From NCBI GenBank assembly GCA_020091685.1, contig CM034601.1, positions 3,968,920-4,032,919 on the forward strand: a stretch of 64,000 nucleotides of DNA, read 5' to 3'. Shown one piece after another: positions 32,821-44,796 of this stretch. This DNA is from Lutjanus erythropterus. Taxonomy: Eukaryota; Chordata; Actinopteri; Lutjaniformes; Lutjanidae. The stretch's first letter is position 1; every line of letters begins with the position of its first letter. Both the position numbers and the translations under genes were made by a program. The notes under the pieces were generated by a model that saw only the letters and a program-made list of their open reading frames with translations, did not search any database and had not been told where the DNA came from.

Positions 32821-33280
32821 GCAAGTCCCACAGGAATAATTATTACCTGGGGAGATAATTATTGATTTCAATCCCCTGCAAATATGCCAGCTGTGAAGTC
32901 AAAACTCCAGAACAGATGTCCTGTTATACTTTGGTTAAGATAAGAGTCCCCTGATAATGCTCATCCTGTGGAAAAAACGGTTTCTTTTGGGCAGAATTTT
33001 CCTGTTTTCTTTTCTTTTTTCTTTTCTTTTCACACCTTCAGTGCAAAACTCTAAATATACTTTGCCTAATTAAGAAGTAACTATGAAGTGTAAAATCTAG
33101 ACTTAATAAAACTCTATACAGACACTGTGGATTCAGGTACTGCATTTTTATGCTTAAATGTTTTACATAAAGTGTAGAGGGTACAAGGAAGGTTTTAATT
33201 TGAGGAGATCTACCAGAAATGCTTTCCCCACAAGTTGAGATTCTCCTTGCTGATCTGCCAAAATGTTTCCAACTTGTGCC
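32821..33280 (+). repeat. Tandem duplication, unit A (460 bp)
   Basis: The first 154 bases (32821-32974) match 33281-33434 at better than 90 percent by eye. The last part (33192-33270, containing TTTTAATTTGAGGAGATC) matches 33559-33622 more weakly. The offset is 460 bases. It holds a short (TTTTC)n run at 33005-33031. Confidence 0.8.
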
Positions 33281-33622
33281 TCAAGTCCCACGAGAATAAT
33301 TACTACCTGGGGAGATAATTATTGATTTCAATCCTCTGTGAATATGCCAGCTGTGAAGTCAAAACTCCAGAACAGATGTCCTGTTATACTTTGGTTAAAT
33401 AAAGAGTCCCCTGATAATGCTCATTCTGTGGAAAATCTTTTCTTTTGGCTACAATTTTCCTGGACTCTTTTCTTTTCTTTTCTTTTCTTTTCTTTTCTAT
33501 TCTTTTCTTTTCTTTTCTTTAACCTCAGGACAAAGTTCAAGTTATACTTTTAAAGAGACTTTTAATTTGATGAAGTCTACCAAAAATGCGAGTCGAGCCT
33601 TTCCCAGCTGAACTGCCAGAAT
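33281..33622 (+). repeat. Tandem duplication, unit B (342 bp, shortened)
   Basis: Second copy of the unit, shorter by about 120 bases because sequence equivalent to about 33060-33190 is missing. Its (TTTTC)n run has expanded to about 11 units. The 93-94 percent identity implies a fairly recent duplication compared with other repeats here. Confidence 0.8.
33466..33520 (+). repeat. (CTTTT)n microsatellite
   Basis: About 11 CTTTT units with one CTATT interruption at about 33497. It lies inside unit B. Confidence 0.95.
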
Positions 33623-33699
33623 GAATGGTTGCTTGATTTTAAGTATTTAGTATTTTCTGTGCTTGGAACAGGAGCGGCAGTGGTGAGGATTTAAAGTTC

Positions 33700-34180
33700 G
33701 CGTCTTTGATTTTGTCCCCCTTTGTTGTCTTCTTCTTGGGAACATTTCCCTGCATTCCCCCGTGCCCTGGCCGAGCATCTTGTCTGCACTCTTTCTTTTC
33801 CATATTTCATTTCTCACTCTCACCTGTTCTCCCTCTCACTCCGAGGCCCTCGGCTTTCCTCCCTGTATTGTTGGCATTGCTAACAGGCTTTTTCGAAGTG
33901 GCCTTCAGAAGCAGCTGGATCGCCGCCGGGAGCCTTTGGAGACCTGCCAGGCCATCATATGCCCCTCTCCACTTTATCCTCCTCCGCCTGCCCACCTCTG
34001 CTTCTCCTCCTCTACACATTTTAATCTCTTTTTTCCCTCTATGGCAGTATTTACCCATACTCCCGTTCTCCATCTCCCTGAACCTACTTCTTTACTTATC
34101 TCCCCTCCTCACTCTTCTGCATCTCTTCGCTTGTCAGCCTCTCCCCTCCGACTCTTTTTCTCCAGAATCTATCGCACAGT
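33700..34180 (+). repeat. Pyrimidine-rich tract with an embedded unique block
   Basis: Mostly C/T on the + strand (about 33700-33860 and 33960-34180). In the middle, 33875-33960 is GC-rich and unique, following a TTGCTAACAG acceptor-like site. One frame there reads LFRSGLQKQLDRRREPLETC with good codon use. No donor was found, so I do not call it an exon. The 158- and 160-codon frames through the tract are low-complexity artefacts. Confidence 0.6.
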
Positions 34181-35440
34181 AACATCTTTCTTCAACATTA
34201 TACTGTCAAAAACAAAATTGGGATTTCGTGAAGCTAAATTATAACACAAGCTTTTTACTAGCTGCTCTCCAAACTACAGTATTATTTAGAATTTCTAATG
34301 TTTTTTTCCTTACATATCTCCCTCCCACAGTTGTCCAGCAGTTTTTTCAGTGCTAATCTATTTTCTTTTCATCCTTATTTTGGCTCTGATCTTCTTTACC
34401 TGCTTACCCATTTTTTTCCTAATTTTCTATCCATTTTTCTCTCAGGTATATCTCTTTTGGACCGTATCTGATTATGCCTGGGTGCCTCTCAGGGCTGTTT
34501 TAAATGCACATCTGTTTTGGATCAGGTTCAAACTTGTGGACCTTTGAAGACCTCTGCCTCCTTTAATACACATCATGTTGCATACACACTTACTGCTGGA
34601 ACGTACACATGTGCTGGCCTGGTTTGACTCGGTTTAACTTGGCACAACAGCTCGGCACAGCAGCGATTTAAATCTCCAGAACAGCAGGGACAAGCGGCTA
34701 TTAAACAGCAAACAAACACTTAATTTCCTATAATTTTAATAGAAGCACCAAATCAGTAAATGTTTTAAATCAGAATTGAAAGTGTATAACAGTGTGTAAC
34801 AGAGTGTATGTACAGAATGTAACAGTAAATTAAAGTAGTTACCTGAAAATACAAAAACCGACACAGGAGAGAAACTTCAAACCACAGAGATTCAGTTAGA
34901 AGCTAAAAACTATGACTGCGAGTTGAACACATGGAGTTCACACGTTAGGGGGTGAAAGGTGGTCATCAAGGGCTGGCTGTGGTTGACGAGATGTCACCGC
35001 AGCTCACTTCTGTCCTACTCTGGAAAAGGTCCAGCATGGGTGTGACTCAGCAAAACACAGTACAGCTCGGTGCGACGTGTCAATTTACTAGTCACGGGCA
35101 GTATAAACAGTCTGCTGTAACCAGAGGCACCACGATATGATGTTACTACAAATCTTTTGGCCACAACTTCTCTGGATGTTTGCTTACTGCCAGTGCTTAG
35201 TGCCAGAAATCTAAGGCTTGTGTCTGTCAGGTCCTCGTGTTATACGTTACGTCATTACATGACATTACCTGATGGTTCATTACCTTACGTTACAAAAGGT
35301 GGTGACAACACAAGATGGTGCTGTGAAGTGGCTCCAGCAGAGGGGCGGAGAGACAGGGCGATAGTTCATGTCAGGGAGAAAATTAGAGAAATAGGATTGA
35401 GTCTGTTGTTTTATTAGTATATGCATATTTTGTGATGCAT
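34181..35440. other. Unassigned DNA
   Basis: No gene recognised. 34570-35120 has words such as TGGTTTGACTCGGTTTAACT and GCATGGGTGTGACTCAGC, which hint at a decayed fish MITE, but ends are not clear. Confidence 0.35.
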
Positions 35441-35442
35441 TA

Positions 35443-35710
35443 TAAAGCTACCACAATGAGTTTTTTATTGACTTTGGAAGTCATTTCTTTTACTGATGGC
35501 TCTATACGACCTTCATAAATGAATAAGAGTTATTCTGAATGCCTGCCACCACACTGGATTCTCCTCGAAATCAGGAGAAACAGGCCTGTATTGAGATTAT
35601 CTCAGAGAAAGTTACAATCAGTCGTACTTTAGCCAGTTAAACACTACAACTTTTGTCCTCAGGGGCCTTAAAAATCAACAAAATATGTAAGTTCCTTGTA
35701 GTAAGTGTAA
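35443..35710 (+). mobile_element. MITE, copy 1 of the AAAGCTAC family
   Basis: The left end TATAAAGCTACCACAATGAG and the right end AAGTTCCTTGTAGTAAGTG are diverged inverted partners. The interior (GATGGCTCTATACGACCTTC, CTTTTGTCCTCAGGGGCC) aligns with the copy at 41041-41389. Non-coding. Confidence 0.6.
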
Positions 35711-38359
35711 TATAATCGAATTTAACCAACCCATTCTCATCCCAATTCATCAACTACCTTTTGGTCATGACCCCTTGCCATCTGATGCACAAAGTATCCT
35801 TTTAGTGACTTTTTAAGAAAAGGAGACATTGTAAAGAAAAGTTTCCTGTTGGACATGCAGCTCACAGCTAAATAAATTGTAACTACAACACACTGTCACT
35901 GTTGACCCAGTTATATAACAAGCGTGTGTAATGTAAAACTGAAAGAAAAGAAAAGGTGAGCAAATTCTGATCATTCATATTTGCTACCAGCATTATTTTG
36001 TGAAACCGGGACCTAAATATTTAATGTCTGATGTCAGTTCAGAAAGAGTTCAATGCTGGTTTCATGTGCTGAATTTGGAAATTAACTGGTTTTCAGGGGT
36101 TTACAGGCAGTTGTTTACTCCAGGTAGTGAGGGGATAAAAATCATCAGTTTGATGCGTCAACCTGTAACTCGGCAGCTCCTGTTCTGTGGTGCAATCGCT
36201 GCTTCTGTGTGTTTCCTAATGCAATGTCTGGTAATCAGCGACCTCAGGCAAACACACAATCTGTCAGTCAGTGTCTTGTCTTTAAAGGCATGTTTTTTTT
36301 TCTCTCTTCATCTCTTTTCTTTTCGTCTCTCTTCTTATTTTGTGTGTTTTTCTTTCTCCAGCCGGCTCTCCAATTACTATTTTTTTTCCTCAGAATTATT
36401 AGCATGCTAACACCAGACAGACACACAAGTTAATAGTTTTCCTCTAAAAATTATGTGCCTCTGAGCAAATCATTTAATCCCGAAGTTTTTAAAAATTCAT
36501 ATTCGCTCTACGAATGCTTTTATAAAGTGTGGAAACTGATGAAATATGAAGCTGGTCCTTGCTGTAAAACACAAAGAGTGCTAAGTCAAATTCCTTGCAG
36601 AATACAGCTTAAAAAAACAGAAGAAACATGGATGCTCCGGGGCATGTGTACACTCATGCACAAACATAAAAACACAGACATGCAGGATGAATATTAAATC
36701 TGAATATTAAATCTAAGAGTGACTCGTCAGTATTTAAGTCCCTGGAGAGAATCCTGTTGCCAAGTTTTGGGAAAAGTAAACTTTTCAAGAAATGTGAACA
36801 CATTGTTGTGTCTTTACAGTAGCTGCAGCTCATCTCAAATGCATTAAGCTAAAACATTAAAGCCAAAACATAATTTACATATAAATGCAAATGGGAACAC
36901 CTGGCTGACACTTTGCATATGCACAGCATGGTTGCACATGGTCTCTGTGTATTATGATCAAGTCCTTGTAACTAAGTAACAAAAACAGTCTGATTGTCAA
37001 ATGACCCTGACGGCAGATCCAGCAGCCTCACTGGCATGATGAAGATACAAAAGTATCTTAACTTTAAACTTAAGGGATAGTTTGGGCTGTATGAGGAAAG
37101 AAGAAGAAACAGCAGGAGTTGTGGTGGAGGAAGCTGAGACAGTTTAAGTGCCACTTCCTACATTACTTTATGCTGCTTACAAAGATCAGGTCAGTTTATG
37201 TTAAACCAAACTCTAAAAGCAAGTGTTTTATGGTAGGGTCATGTATTTTTTCACAGGAAAAGCTTTACTTCCACCATCACTTTGACTTTTTTTCTGATTC
37301 TCTTCTATCCACAGACACAAGCATACTCTCCAAAGTGTGGACAGACTCCACTGGCAAAAGTTGTAACTTTAACTTTCAGAATACAGCCTGTTAGTTTGTC
37401 TGTGTTATCCTGTGACTTCAGTGAATCCAAACTAAAGTTTCTAAACACCAAAGTCACCAAATAACTCAAATAAACTAACTGATTGAGGCAGGATTTGACC
37501 AGCAACTCCCATGTTCTAACTTTCATGTAAAATTACTTGGAACCCGTTACCCGTTGGAAAATCCAATCTGATTGCAAGGCAAATATTCCAAATGTAGTGT
37601 ACATCTTAGGGCGCATCAGTAGCTTACTCTAGAGAACATGCAGCACATGTACTGTGCTATCAGTCCTCTGCAGCAGCCCAGGATCCATTCCAGCATGCAG
37701 GCCTTTACTACTCTCATCCCCACTCTCTTTATCTCCTACCCTTTCTATCTTCAGCTGCACTCTGAAAATAAAAAAAGGCAAAAAATCTCCCCCAACATAC
37801 ACCTAAACTGATATAAATTTTTAAGTGGCTAAAATACACTTTGCTGCTGACCCCATCCACAATGGTACATTGCTTATTTTCCAACACAGGCACTCCTGCT
37901 GCTTCTCCAAACTGGGGGCGGGCCAGTCACCATCTACAGTAGGTGATACACTGATTATCGATGAGTACACAACCCCACTTCAAATAATCTGAACAATCCC
38001 TTTAAAGGAGACCATGACCATGATGTGTCTTTAAAGATTATGGCAACATGCTAAGTTGAAATGCTGGCTTCCATGACAACAAAGCTACAGAAATTTCTTT
38101 TTATTGTTTGGCTGTTTCATGTCTATTAGAGTTAAAATGAATGTCAAATGTCTGAATGAGTGTCTGTTTATGAGACATAAGAAATCACTGATGATCTCGT
38201 AGAAGGAGCAGATGTTTGTAATGATTAAAATGAGCAATGTGTGAGTGGAGTGAAGGCAGGCAGTCACTGAACTTGATCTCCAGAGTGTGTATTTTCAAAG
38301 CGGTCTGGTTCTGTTTTCAGGATAATGGGCTTTGCTTTGCATCGACAGATGACTGACAG
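35711..38359. other. Unassigned DNA
   Basis: 2.6 kb without a recognised gene or family. A C/T-rich stretch lies at about 36290-36370 and explains the 136-codon frame at 36000-36410. A possible decayed repeat lies at 37780-38000 (GGGGGCGGGCCAGTCACC). Confidence 0.4.
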
Positions 38360-38570
38360 TTTCCCTAAAAACCATTTTTCAACTCATAAACTCTTTCAAT
38401 CATCACTTCTGACTCATTACAATTGTGTGGTGGTAGCTATATCTATTTATTTATTTGCTCATGATTTTAGGAGGCTTTACCAACCAGAATATTAGTATTT
38501 GACATCCTTGGAATGAGACTCAGCAGTCAAACAGGTCGGGCAAATCCTACTGATTCTGCCTTTAACTTCA
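38360..38570 (+). repeat. Local dispersed repeat family R, copy 1
   Basis: CATCACTTCTGACTCATTAC, TGTGTGGTGGTAGCTATATC and GACATCCTTGGAATGAGACT align through with 41545-41830. Ends TACTGATTCTGCCTTTAA. I believe this is a common fish repeat of unknown class. Confidence 0.6.
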
Positions 38571-39044
38571 CAATTAAAAGAAACCAACATTGACTGTGTG
38601 TAGGAGACAGAATGAAAACCCATTTGTAAGCCTCTGTACAACATTTTTGCAGCAATTGTAGAACGCTGTGTTCCCTCCTGCTTTGGCACTGAATGTAAAC
38701 AGGTTGTTTTAAGCAAGAAATCTCAGCTCACATTCATGGCTGCTGGCCACATTACCATCTGACGCACGATGCAGTGAACTCCCGGGATCTCTATTGGCCT
38801 CTGTGTTTGTGGATGATATTGGAACACAGAACAGACCTCTGAACTCCACATTCACAGACTCCTCAGGATACGGACTAATGCTCAGATGAACTGGGGGCTC
38901 AGCTGACCCCAAACCCGACCCGTGCCTTTGTCCTCGGACTGAAAAATAATCTAACCAGCCTCCTGCTCCATCAGTTGTTACAGCGGGGGTGAAGATAAAC
39001 TAAAACAAACACAGCCGCGACACACCGAGATGCTGTTAGAAATA
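38571..39044. other. Unassigned DNA
   Basis: GC-higher patch at 38720-38960 with a 67-codon minus frame (38709-38912). No splice or homology support. Confidence 0.35.
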
Positions 39045-39455
39045 CTGAGTACATGCACGCTTCCGAATCACTTTCCTGTTAAAGTCATTCTCTTTTATTT
39101 TACAGTCCGTTGGCAGCCACACTTGTACGAGTAGACAAGTCCCGTTACATGACAGCGTTTGTTATTCTTCCTGGCGTAGCCTCTCTTTGTGCCTGAATTT
39201 GATTTTTATAAAGCCATTTTCTGTTTTCTTGCCTTAGGAAACACCTGTGAAATCAGTCTAACCGCTCTGGCAACATGACACGATGTGCCAGAATATAGCT
39301 GACTGCTCTGTGTCTTTGTATTTATTCGCACCGGTAAAACAAAGCCAAGAGAAAGAGGCGACTGGCTCCCATCACACCCCGAAGCAGATGTTGTGTAGGC
39401 CTGAATTCAGCAGAGGCACCTGTGCTTTTCTGCTTCGCCTCGCTTAGTTAAAACA
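39045..39455. promoter_or_regulatory. Unique block with conserved-element character
   Basis: Non-repetitive and motif-rich, with phrases such as GTATTTATTCGCACCGGTAA and CCTGTGAAATCAGTCTAACC. No frame of note. By-eye judgement only. Confidence 0.28.
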
Positions 39456-39464
39456 CTGAAGCAC

Positions 39465-39665
39465 CAGTGGTGCAAAGTAACTCACTTACTGTACTGTAGT
39501 AGAGTTTGGGGGAGCTTTGAGCATCTACAGTTTATTGTTTCATTATTACACTATACCTCTATTTCACTATGATTCAGGAAAAAATGTTTTACTTTTTCCT
39601 CCAGAACATTTATCTAACAGTTAGAGTTACTGTTTATTCACACTGGTTTGTAGATGTCAGTGTGA
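39465..39665 (+). repeat. Decayed 'gtaact...tactgta' teleost repeat
   Basis: GTGGTGCAAAGTAACTCACT and TACTGTACTGTAG, then ACATTTATCTAACAGTTAG, parallel a frequent fish repeat ('agtggtggaaagtaactaag...tactgtacttaag...acatttatctgacagcttta'). Confidence 0.55.
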
Positions 39666-40535
39666 TGCAGAATTTTTTTTAGTTCCAAAAATAATTTAAT
39701 ATTTTGAGTTTATTTTGGTTGCAGGTCGGTTGGTTCAGTTTGCAGGTCACCCATCTTTTTTGGGAGTACATTCAGGGTGCACAGACTTCTATTTTGGTTC
39801 ATGTATGCGTAGCAGCACAACAGGCAAAAGGGGTTGTCTGAAGGTGAATAAAGATCAGCGGGTGTCGTGATTATTAAAAAGTCTTTCAGTCAGTCACATC
39901 ACTTGTCTCACGGCTCTGAAACAGCCGAGCCAATCACCGTTAAACGCGGTATCGTCCGCTCAGCAAAACTTCACTTCACCACCAGGAACTGTCTGGATGG
40001 TTCAGAGTGTCACGACATGAACACACCACCACAAAGAAAGACTTTCTGGCCTGCAGAACAGCACAATGGCACTGTCAAGATCTGGTGATGATTACATCGA
40101 GCTTACGCTGTTTCAGCAATAATTCTAATTCGTCAAGATTCTGCTTTTCACCTTCAAGGCTTTTCATAAACTAGCTTTGCTCCTCCTGTTTGTGCAATGC
40201 TAAAAATTACAGTTCGCAACCTGCATTGTTTTTGTTTTCCAAATCTCTACATTTGACGTGGTGGCTAAAATCTTATAACAGAAATTATGGACAATGCTCT
40301 TGCTGACAAAGACAAGAACTTCCCTTTAAGTTAAAGTTGAATGCGGGACCTTTACTTGTAATGACGAATGTTGCTACTTTTTCTTCAGCACTTCTTCCAT
40401 CACTGGCAAAGCACTGTACAGTTACGCTCAAGCAGGCATGCGGTATAGGAACAAACACACAAAGTACATCCATGCACAGATTAGAGACTCACCTCAGTGT
40501 ATGAGTGTGCTGATTCGGAGTTTCTGACTGGGTCC
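39666..40535. other. Unassigned DNA
   Basis: Nothing recognised. Confidence 0.5.
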
Positions 40536-40539
40536 GGGG

Positions 40540-40860
40540 GATTTCTCTAATCACCTGAGATGAGGAGGGAGAAAGATACAGTCAGCATGTGAAGGATGGG
40601 CCGCCTCTAAGCAGATCATCTCCTCCCAGGCCCATATTATTATTTCCCAGGTTTCTCCAATTAGGGAGTGCTGATTGTGGGATCAGTGCACAGATCTCCC
40701 ACAGTCATCACATTCACTGCAGAGGGGAGAGAGCAGAACCGGGAAGAACCGAGGGACCGGATCAGCAGAATTCCGATAAAAATCCTCCACAAACAAAGCT
40801 TCACGGAGCTCTGGAGGTCGTCTCAACTCTCTGAGCCCTCGTTTCACTTAAAAGTTGTGC
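40540..40860. promoter_or_regulatory. Unique block with conserved-element character
   Basis: GC-higher, non-repetitive. Contains GGCCCATATTATTATTTCCC and CTCCAATTAGGGAGTGCTGA, the latter with a homeodomain ATTA core. Two overlapping + frames (40589-40834 and 40668-40982) are open, but without splice support. Confidence 0.28.
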
Positions 40861-41040
40861 TGTGTGGACTTTTGTTGTGTTTTTGTGTTAAATCACTGTG
40901 GTTTAGTCGTTCAGCAATGTTGCAACCGTCGCATATTAAAAAAGTGAAAAAACGACTCATCACCTGTGACCTCACTGTTTAAGCTGCTGTACAGCATTTA
41001 CTGAAACCCATTAGTGAACAATGAATCATCGCTGTTTTAT

Positions 41041-41389
41041 TTAAAGCTGCTACAAGGAGTTTTTAACTGGTTATGAAACAGTCTCAACTTAATACTGATG
41101 CCTCTATATGACCTACATAAGCAAACAAGACCATTTCCATGCAGTTATTCTGCCTGCTACCAGGTCGTATTCTGCTTGAAATCATTTTTTTTTACGGCAT
41201 GTAGACTAGAAGAAATTCAGTTTACAGTCTTATCTTAACCCGTTAAAAAAGTGCAGGAGGAAAGCTTTTCAAGATAATTTTATTTTTGATGTTATACTTT
41301 GTGTTTATGGCAAAGGAAACACTGCTGCTTTTGTCCACAGGGGGCTCCAAAAATCACGAAAACACTAAAGTTCTTTGTGGTTGCTTTAA
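41041..41389 (+). mobile_element. MITE, copy 2 of the AAAGCTAC family, TIRs visible
   Basis: The left end TTAAAGCTGCTACAAGGAG is mirrored at 41367-41389, whose reverse complement is TTAAAGCAACCACAAAGAAC followed by TTT. The interior matches 35443-35710 (GCCTCTATATGACCTACATA, CTTTTGTCCACAGGGGGCTC). The TTAA at each end may be the target or part of the TIR. Confidence 0.7.
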
Positions 41390-41544
41390 CCCTCTCAGGT
41401 CCAGATCTAAACACCTTTTTTTCAGGACAACCTGGACTATCAGAACATGTAAGGTGCAGTGATGTCACATGAATGTACAATTAGTTAAATGACCATAAAG
41501 ACAAAAGAAAAAAAAAACAGGCAGAAATTTAAAGGCAAACCATG

Positions 41545-41830
41545 CAACATTTCCCCAAAAAGCAATTTATAGACTCATTTAACCATAATCCCTTTCAATC
41601 ACAACTTATGACCCACTAGAAGTGTGTGGTGGTGGTTGTATCTGGAGAAACCCTGCCTCTGCCTTTATTTTCTTATTTTCTCATTATTTCGCTGCGCTCA
41701 GGACACTTTACCAACCCAAAATGTCAGGATTTGATGTCCTGGCAATGAGCCTCAACAATCAGCTATCTTTCTATTCATCTTTTCACAAACAGCTTGGATA
41801 AATCTTACTGATCCTACATTTAATACTCTA
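41545..41830 (+). repeat. Local dispersed repeat family R, copy 2
   Basis: Longer copy than 38360-38570. It adds a CTGGAGAAACCCTGCCTCTG segment. The right half (TTTGATGTCCTGGCAATGAG) is shared with 8840-8905. Confidence 0.6.
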
Positions 41831-42929
41831 AGCGGAAAGTTTTCAATTGGCGTTTTTGGACAAAACTTTTCTCCCTGAGAGCTTCTTACCTTCGAGGGCT
41901 TTTTCTGTCTTTGAATTCATGCCGTTAATTCACCGTATTCACACACTGGCTGCACAAACATAAAATCTGACAAGTCATTATCATTTCATCCCTTCCCATT
42001 TGATCAGCGACTGAAAAGACAATGGATAATGGAAATCTGAAGGGACTCTAGGCCATATATCAAGCTAAAACAACAGGTGTCAGATTCCCTGGTGCTGCAG
42101 GAATAAATCCTAAAACTTGGAACTGAGTTAGAATATCAGCGTTTCTGGGTCTCGTCTCAAAATAAGTCAGATGATGTTTTGAATGGGCTATTTTCCTAAA
42201 TAAGATTTGTGATTAACACAAGCTTAAGAGATTTTTGCGTTTTGTTACACACCCTGCTCATGTTTTTTTGAAGGTTTTATGCCCTGTAAACTTACTGTAT
42301 AACAGATCAAAACTGTCTGTGAATATGGTGTCATGTGTTCTTATGTACCGGAAAATAACAGAACCACATCTGTGGTGTAAAAGAGTGAATAAAGGTCACA
42401 ACTGTGTTAATTTCCTCCAACGCTGGATGACTCATTCTCTGTTCATAATGGAGTGATTTTGACATTCAGTACTGTGGCACCTCAGTGTAAATCAGATTAC
42501 TCTGCTGCCATCATACAAAAAAAAGCTCCTTACTATTAGACAAAACAAAAAGATGAAGAGTGTCTGAAAATAGTTCCAGCAATTATGTTCAGAGTCAACA
42601 GTGTATTATGTCATTAGACAAGAAATGAGCCACATTAATGGTTTATGTCAACACGTCCACGACTTCTGAAACTCCAAAGAACTTTGTCAGTCCAAATTAA
42701 AAACAGATTTACAGTTCTTTTGTTCAAAATAAATATGAATAAGCCGCCTCATCAATGTGCTCACAGTGCCAAAAGTCACAAAAAAATAAAGAGCCAAATC
42801 TCTATCTTGAAAGTGGTGCAGTTATATAATGTCAGCACAGATTCATAAGCACAAAACAAACTTGCAGAAGGGTTGCAGTGACACGGAGTCGCATTTAGAG
42901 CAAAACAACAGCAGGAGAAGGAAAGCAAC
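41831..42929. other. Unassigned DNA
   Basis: Nothing recognised. Confidence 0.5.
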
Positions 42930-43100
42930 CCACAAACTGTGTACATTTAGGGCACGGTCAGGCAGGCGGGCTGAATGTGGGCAGCGCAAGATGTAGCCAA
43001 GTGGGAAGATGTGAATTTGCTCCGCCACCCGAAGCAAATGTTTACTTGCCCTCTTGCTCGGAGAGAACGGAAGCGAATGGGAGGTGAATATTCGTCAGTG
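42930..43100. promoter_or_regulatory. Short unique GC-higher block
   Basis: Dense non-repetitive sequence (GCAGCGCAAGATGTAGCC, CCGAAGCAAATGTTTACTTG) between AT-rich flanks. TGTTTAC is a forkhead core. Weak call. Confidence 0.22.
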
Positions 43101-43453
43101 TTAATTTTGTGCATGTGTGACGGTGCCCTTACATGCTACTTGTCCCTGTCAGAGAGAGCTCTCACAGACTCTGACACCAACCTCCTGGTCTTAACCTTCT
43201 GGAACATGTGATCACTTGAGCTTGTGAGAGTGTAATGCTTCACAGTAAAAAGTCATTAACTTAACACATAAATGTTCATGTATTATTTATTCAAGCCCCC
43301 ACCCTTCTTAAAATGTAATTCATTCACTGGGAGCAATTTCACAGTGTCTGTGCTGTCTTGAAATTCTAAGTTGACTGAATCTGAAAAGATAAAGCTGAGG
43401 TAACTTTTCTCGTCAAATAAACATCATATTAATTCAGTTGCACTAGTGAAAAC
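43101..43453. other. Unassigned DNA
   Basis: Nothing recognised. Confidence 0.5.
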
Positions 43454-43626
43454 TAGGGATGCATGCAATTAGTCAACTAAACGATTAAACATCCCAACCC
43501 ACACTAGTCGGCACCGGAAATACTAGTCGTCTAAAATATTTATCAATCTTTCATTCATGCACGATGCCAGTTATCTGTTGCCTCTAAGGTTTATTGAGTT
43601 GTTGTCATGTTTTGTATATTAATGTG
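43454..43626 (-). mobile_element. Fragment of the 57-kb hAT family, internally deleted
   Basis: It begins TAGGGATGCATGCAATTAG and matches the reverse complement of the right end of the element at 57335-58035 (ACTAGTCGGCACCGGAAATA, TTCATTCATGCACGATGCCA). It then jumps to GGTTTATTGAGTTGTTGTCA, which in the longer copy lies several hundred bases further in. The other terminus is lost. Confidence 0.75.
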
Positions 43627-44079
43627 TGAGGTTCGTATTGCACAGCGCAAAGTAGCGCGCATTTCAGACTTTCAAACTTTTATTTTAAGAGCGTACTGTA
43701 CTTTTCAATATCATTGCCAAACTACTTTTCCTATCTAGTTTATTATCATTCTATTAGACACTAATAGCAGTTACTCCTTATATACATTTTATTTATGGTA
43801 TTTGGTGAGTTGTTTTTATTCTTACATTACTGTCATCACACAAGAATTTACTTTGATATAAAAGATAGAGTCATCTATAGAATCAGTGTTTTAGGAACCT
43901 TTAATAAAGTTTAATAAGTTGTAAATCACATCATCACTAGACTGTCAATGCTTCATACAAATTAAGGAATTAGTTCACTATTTTTTGTGTGTATTTAGTT
44001 TTGGCAGATGACCCGTCCTCATACAGTTATAATGGAACAATTGTAATAATTGCAGCAGGTGAGACAAGTGGCACATTTG
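43627..44079. other. Unassigned AT-rich DNA
   Basis: Nothing recognised. Confidence 0.5.
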
Positions 44080-44345
44080 CATTTGTACTGTAATATGATG
44101 CAGATATAGAGAAGCTGAGGGCTGCAAAAACATTTCCCATCAGCAGATCCAGTGTCAGTGTATAGAGCTGTCATTGACACCGGTGACACACCTGGGCTGC
44201 GTCTTTAATGATCCCCTTTTAGGTTGGGGAATAAAACTACTGTTAGAGGAATTAGCGGCTCAGCGGAGCGGAGCCACGCAGCATATGGAGGTTTAAAAAT
44301 GTGGACAAATCAGCAGCTTTTACTTAACGGCAACTCATGAAAATG
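44080..44345. promoter_or_regulatory. Unique block with TGACA and T-box-like motifs
   Basis: GAGCTGTCATTGACACCGG then TGACACACCTGGGC: TGTCA/TGACA cores (Meis/TALE type) occur in both orientations around CCGG, followed by CACACCT (T-box half) and CACCTG (E-box). Then GAATTAGCGGCTCAGCGG. Compact motif content resembles an enhancer. No frame. Inference. Confidence 0.33.
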
Positions 44346-44796
44346 CTTCGGATCTAAGACTTATTGAGTGTGAACAGTGAAGAATGTTAGTCTGTGTGTG
44401 TGTCTGCATGTGTGACTATATGTAATGTACATCACGCGTTGTTAACAAATAGTTTTAGCAAAACAGTTTATACTGGAATTAGATCACAGAGGACGGTCAT
44501 ACCAATGCACTGTCAATGCAAACAAAGCAATAATAAAAGATAAAAACCTCACAGGCAAAACACAACCCTTTCACAATTATTGACTAGTGGGTCATTTCCC
44601 AGTTTGTTCAGAAACAATATGACCAACGATCTAAAAATGAAAACCACAACTGCCCCTCGCCATCTACCAAAGTTTTTCTACTTAAGTGTAGCAGCCATGT
44701 GAACAAAGTCTTCATTTAACCTTCGTGTCAGGTAAAGATACAATAACAGCAAAGCAGCTCATATGCTCTTCATTCACTTAGAAAGAGAGTAGGACA
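44346..44796. other. Unassigned DNA
   Basis: Nothing recognised. Confidence 0.5.

Noticed and set aside
33706-34244. Two overlapping + frames of 158 and 160 codons, the longest in the window
   Set aside because: They run through a C/T-rich tract, overlap in different frames, and are made of serine, leucine, proline and phenylalanine: low-complexity artefacts.
36000-36410. 136-codon + frame
   Set aside because: Its second half is a T/C-rich run and the first half has no recognised similarity or splice context.
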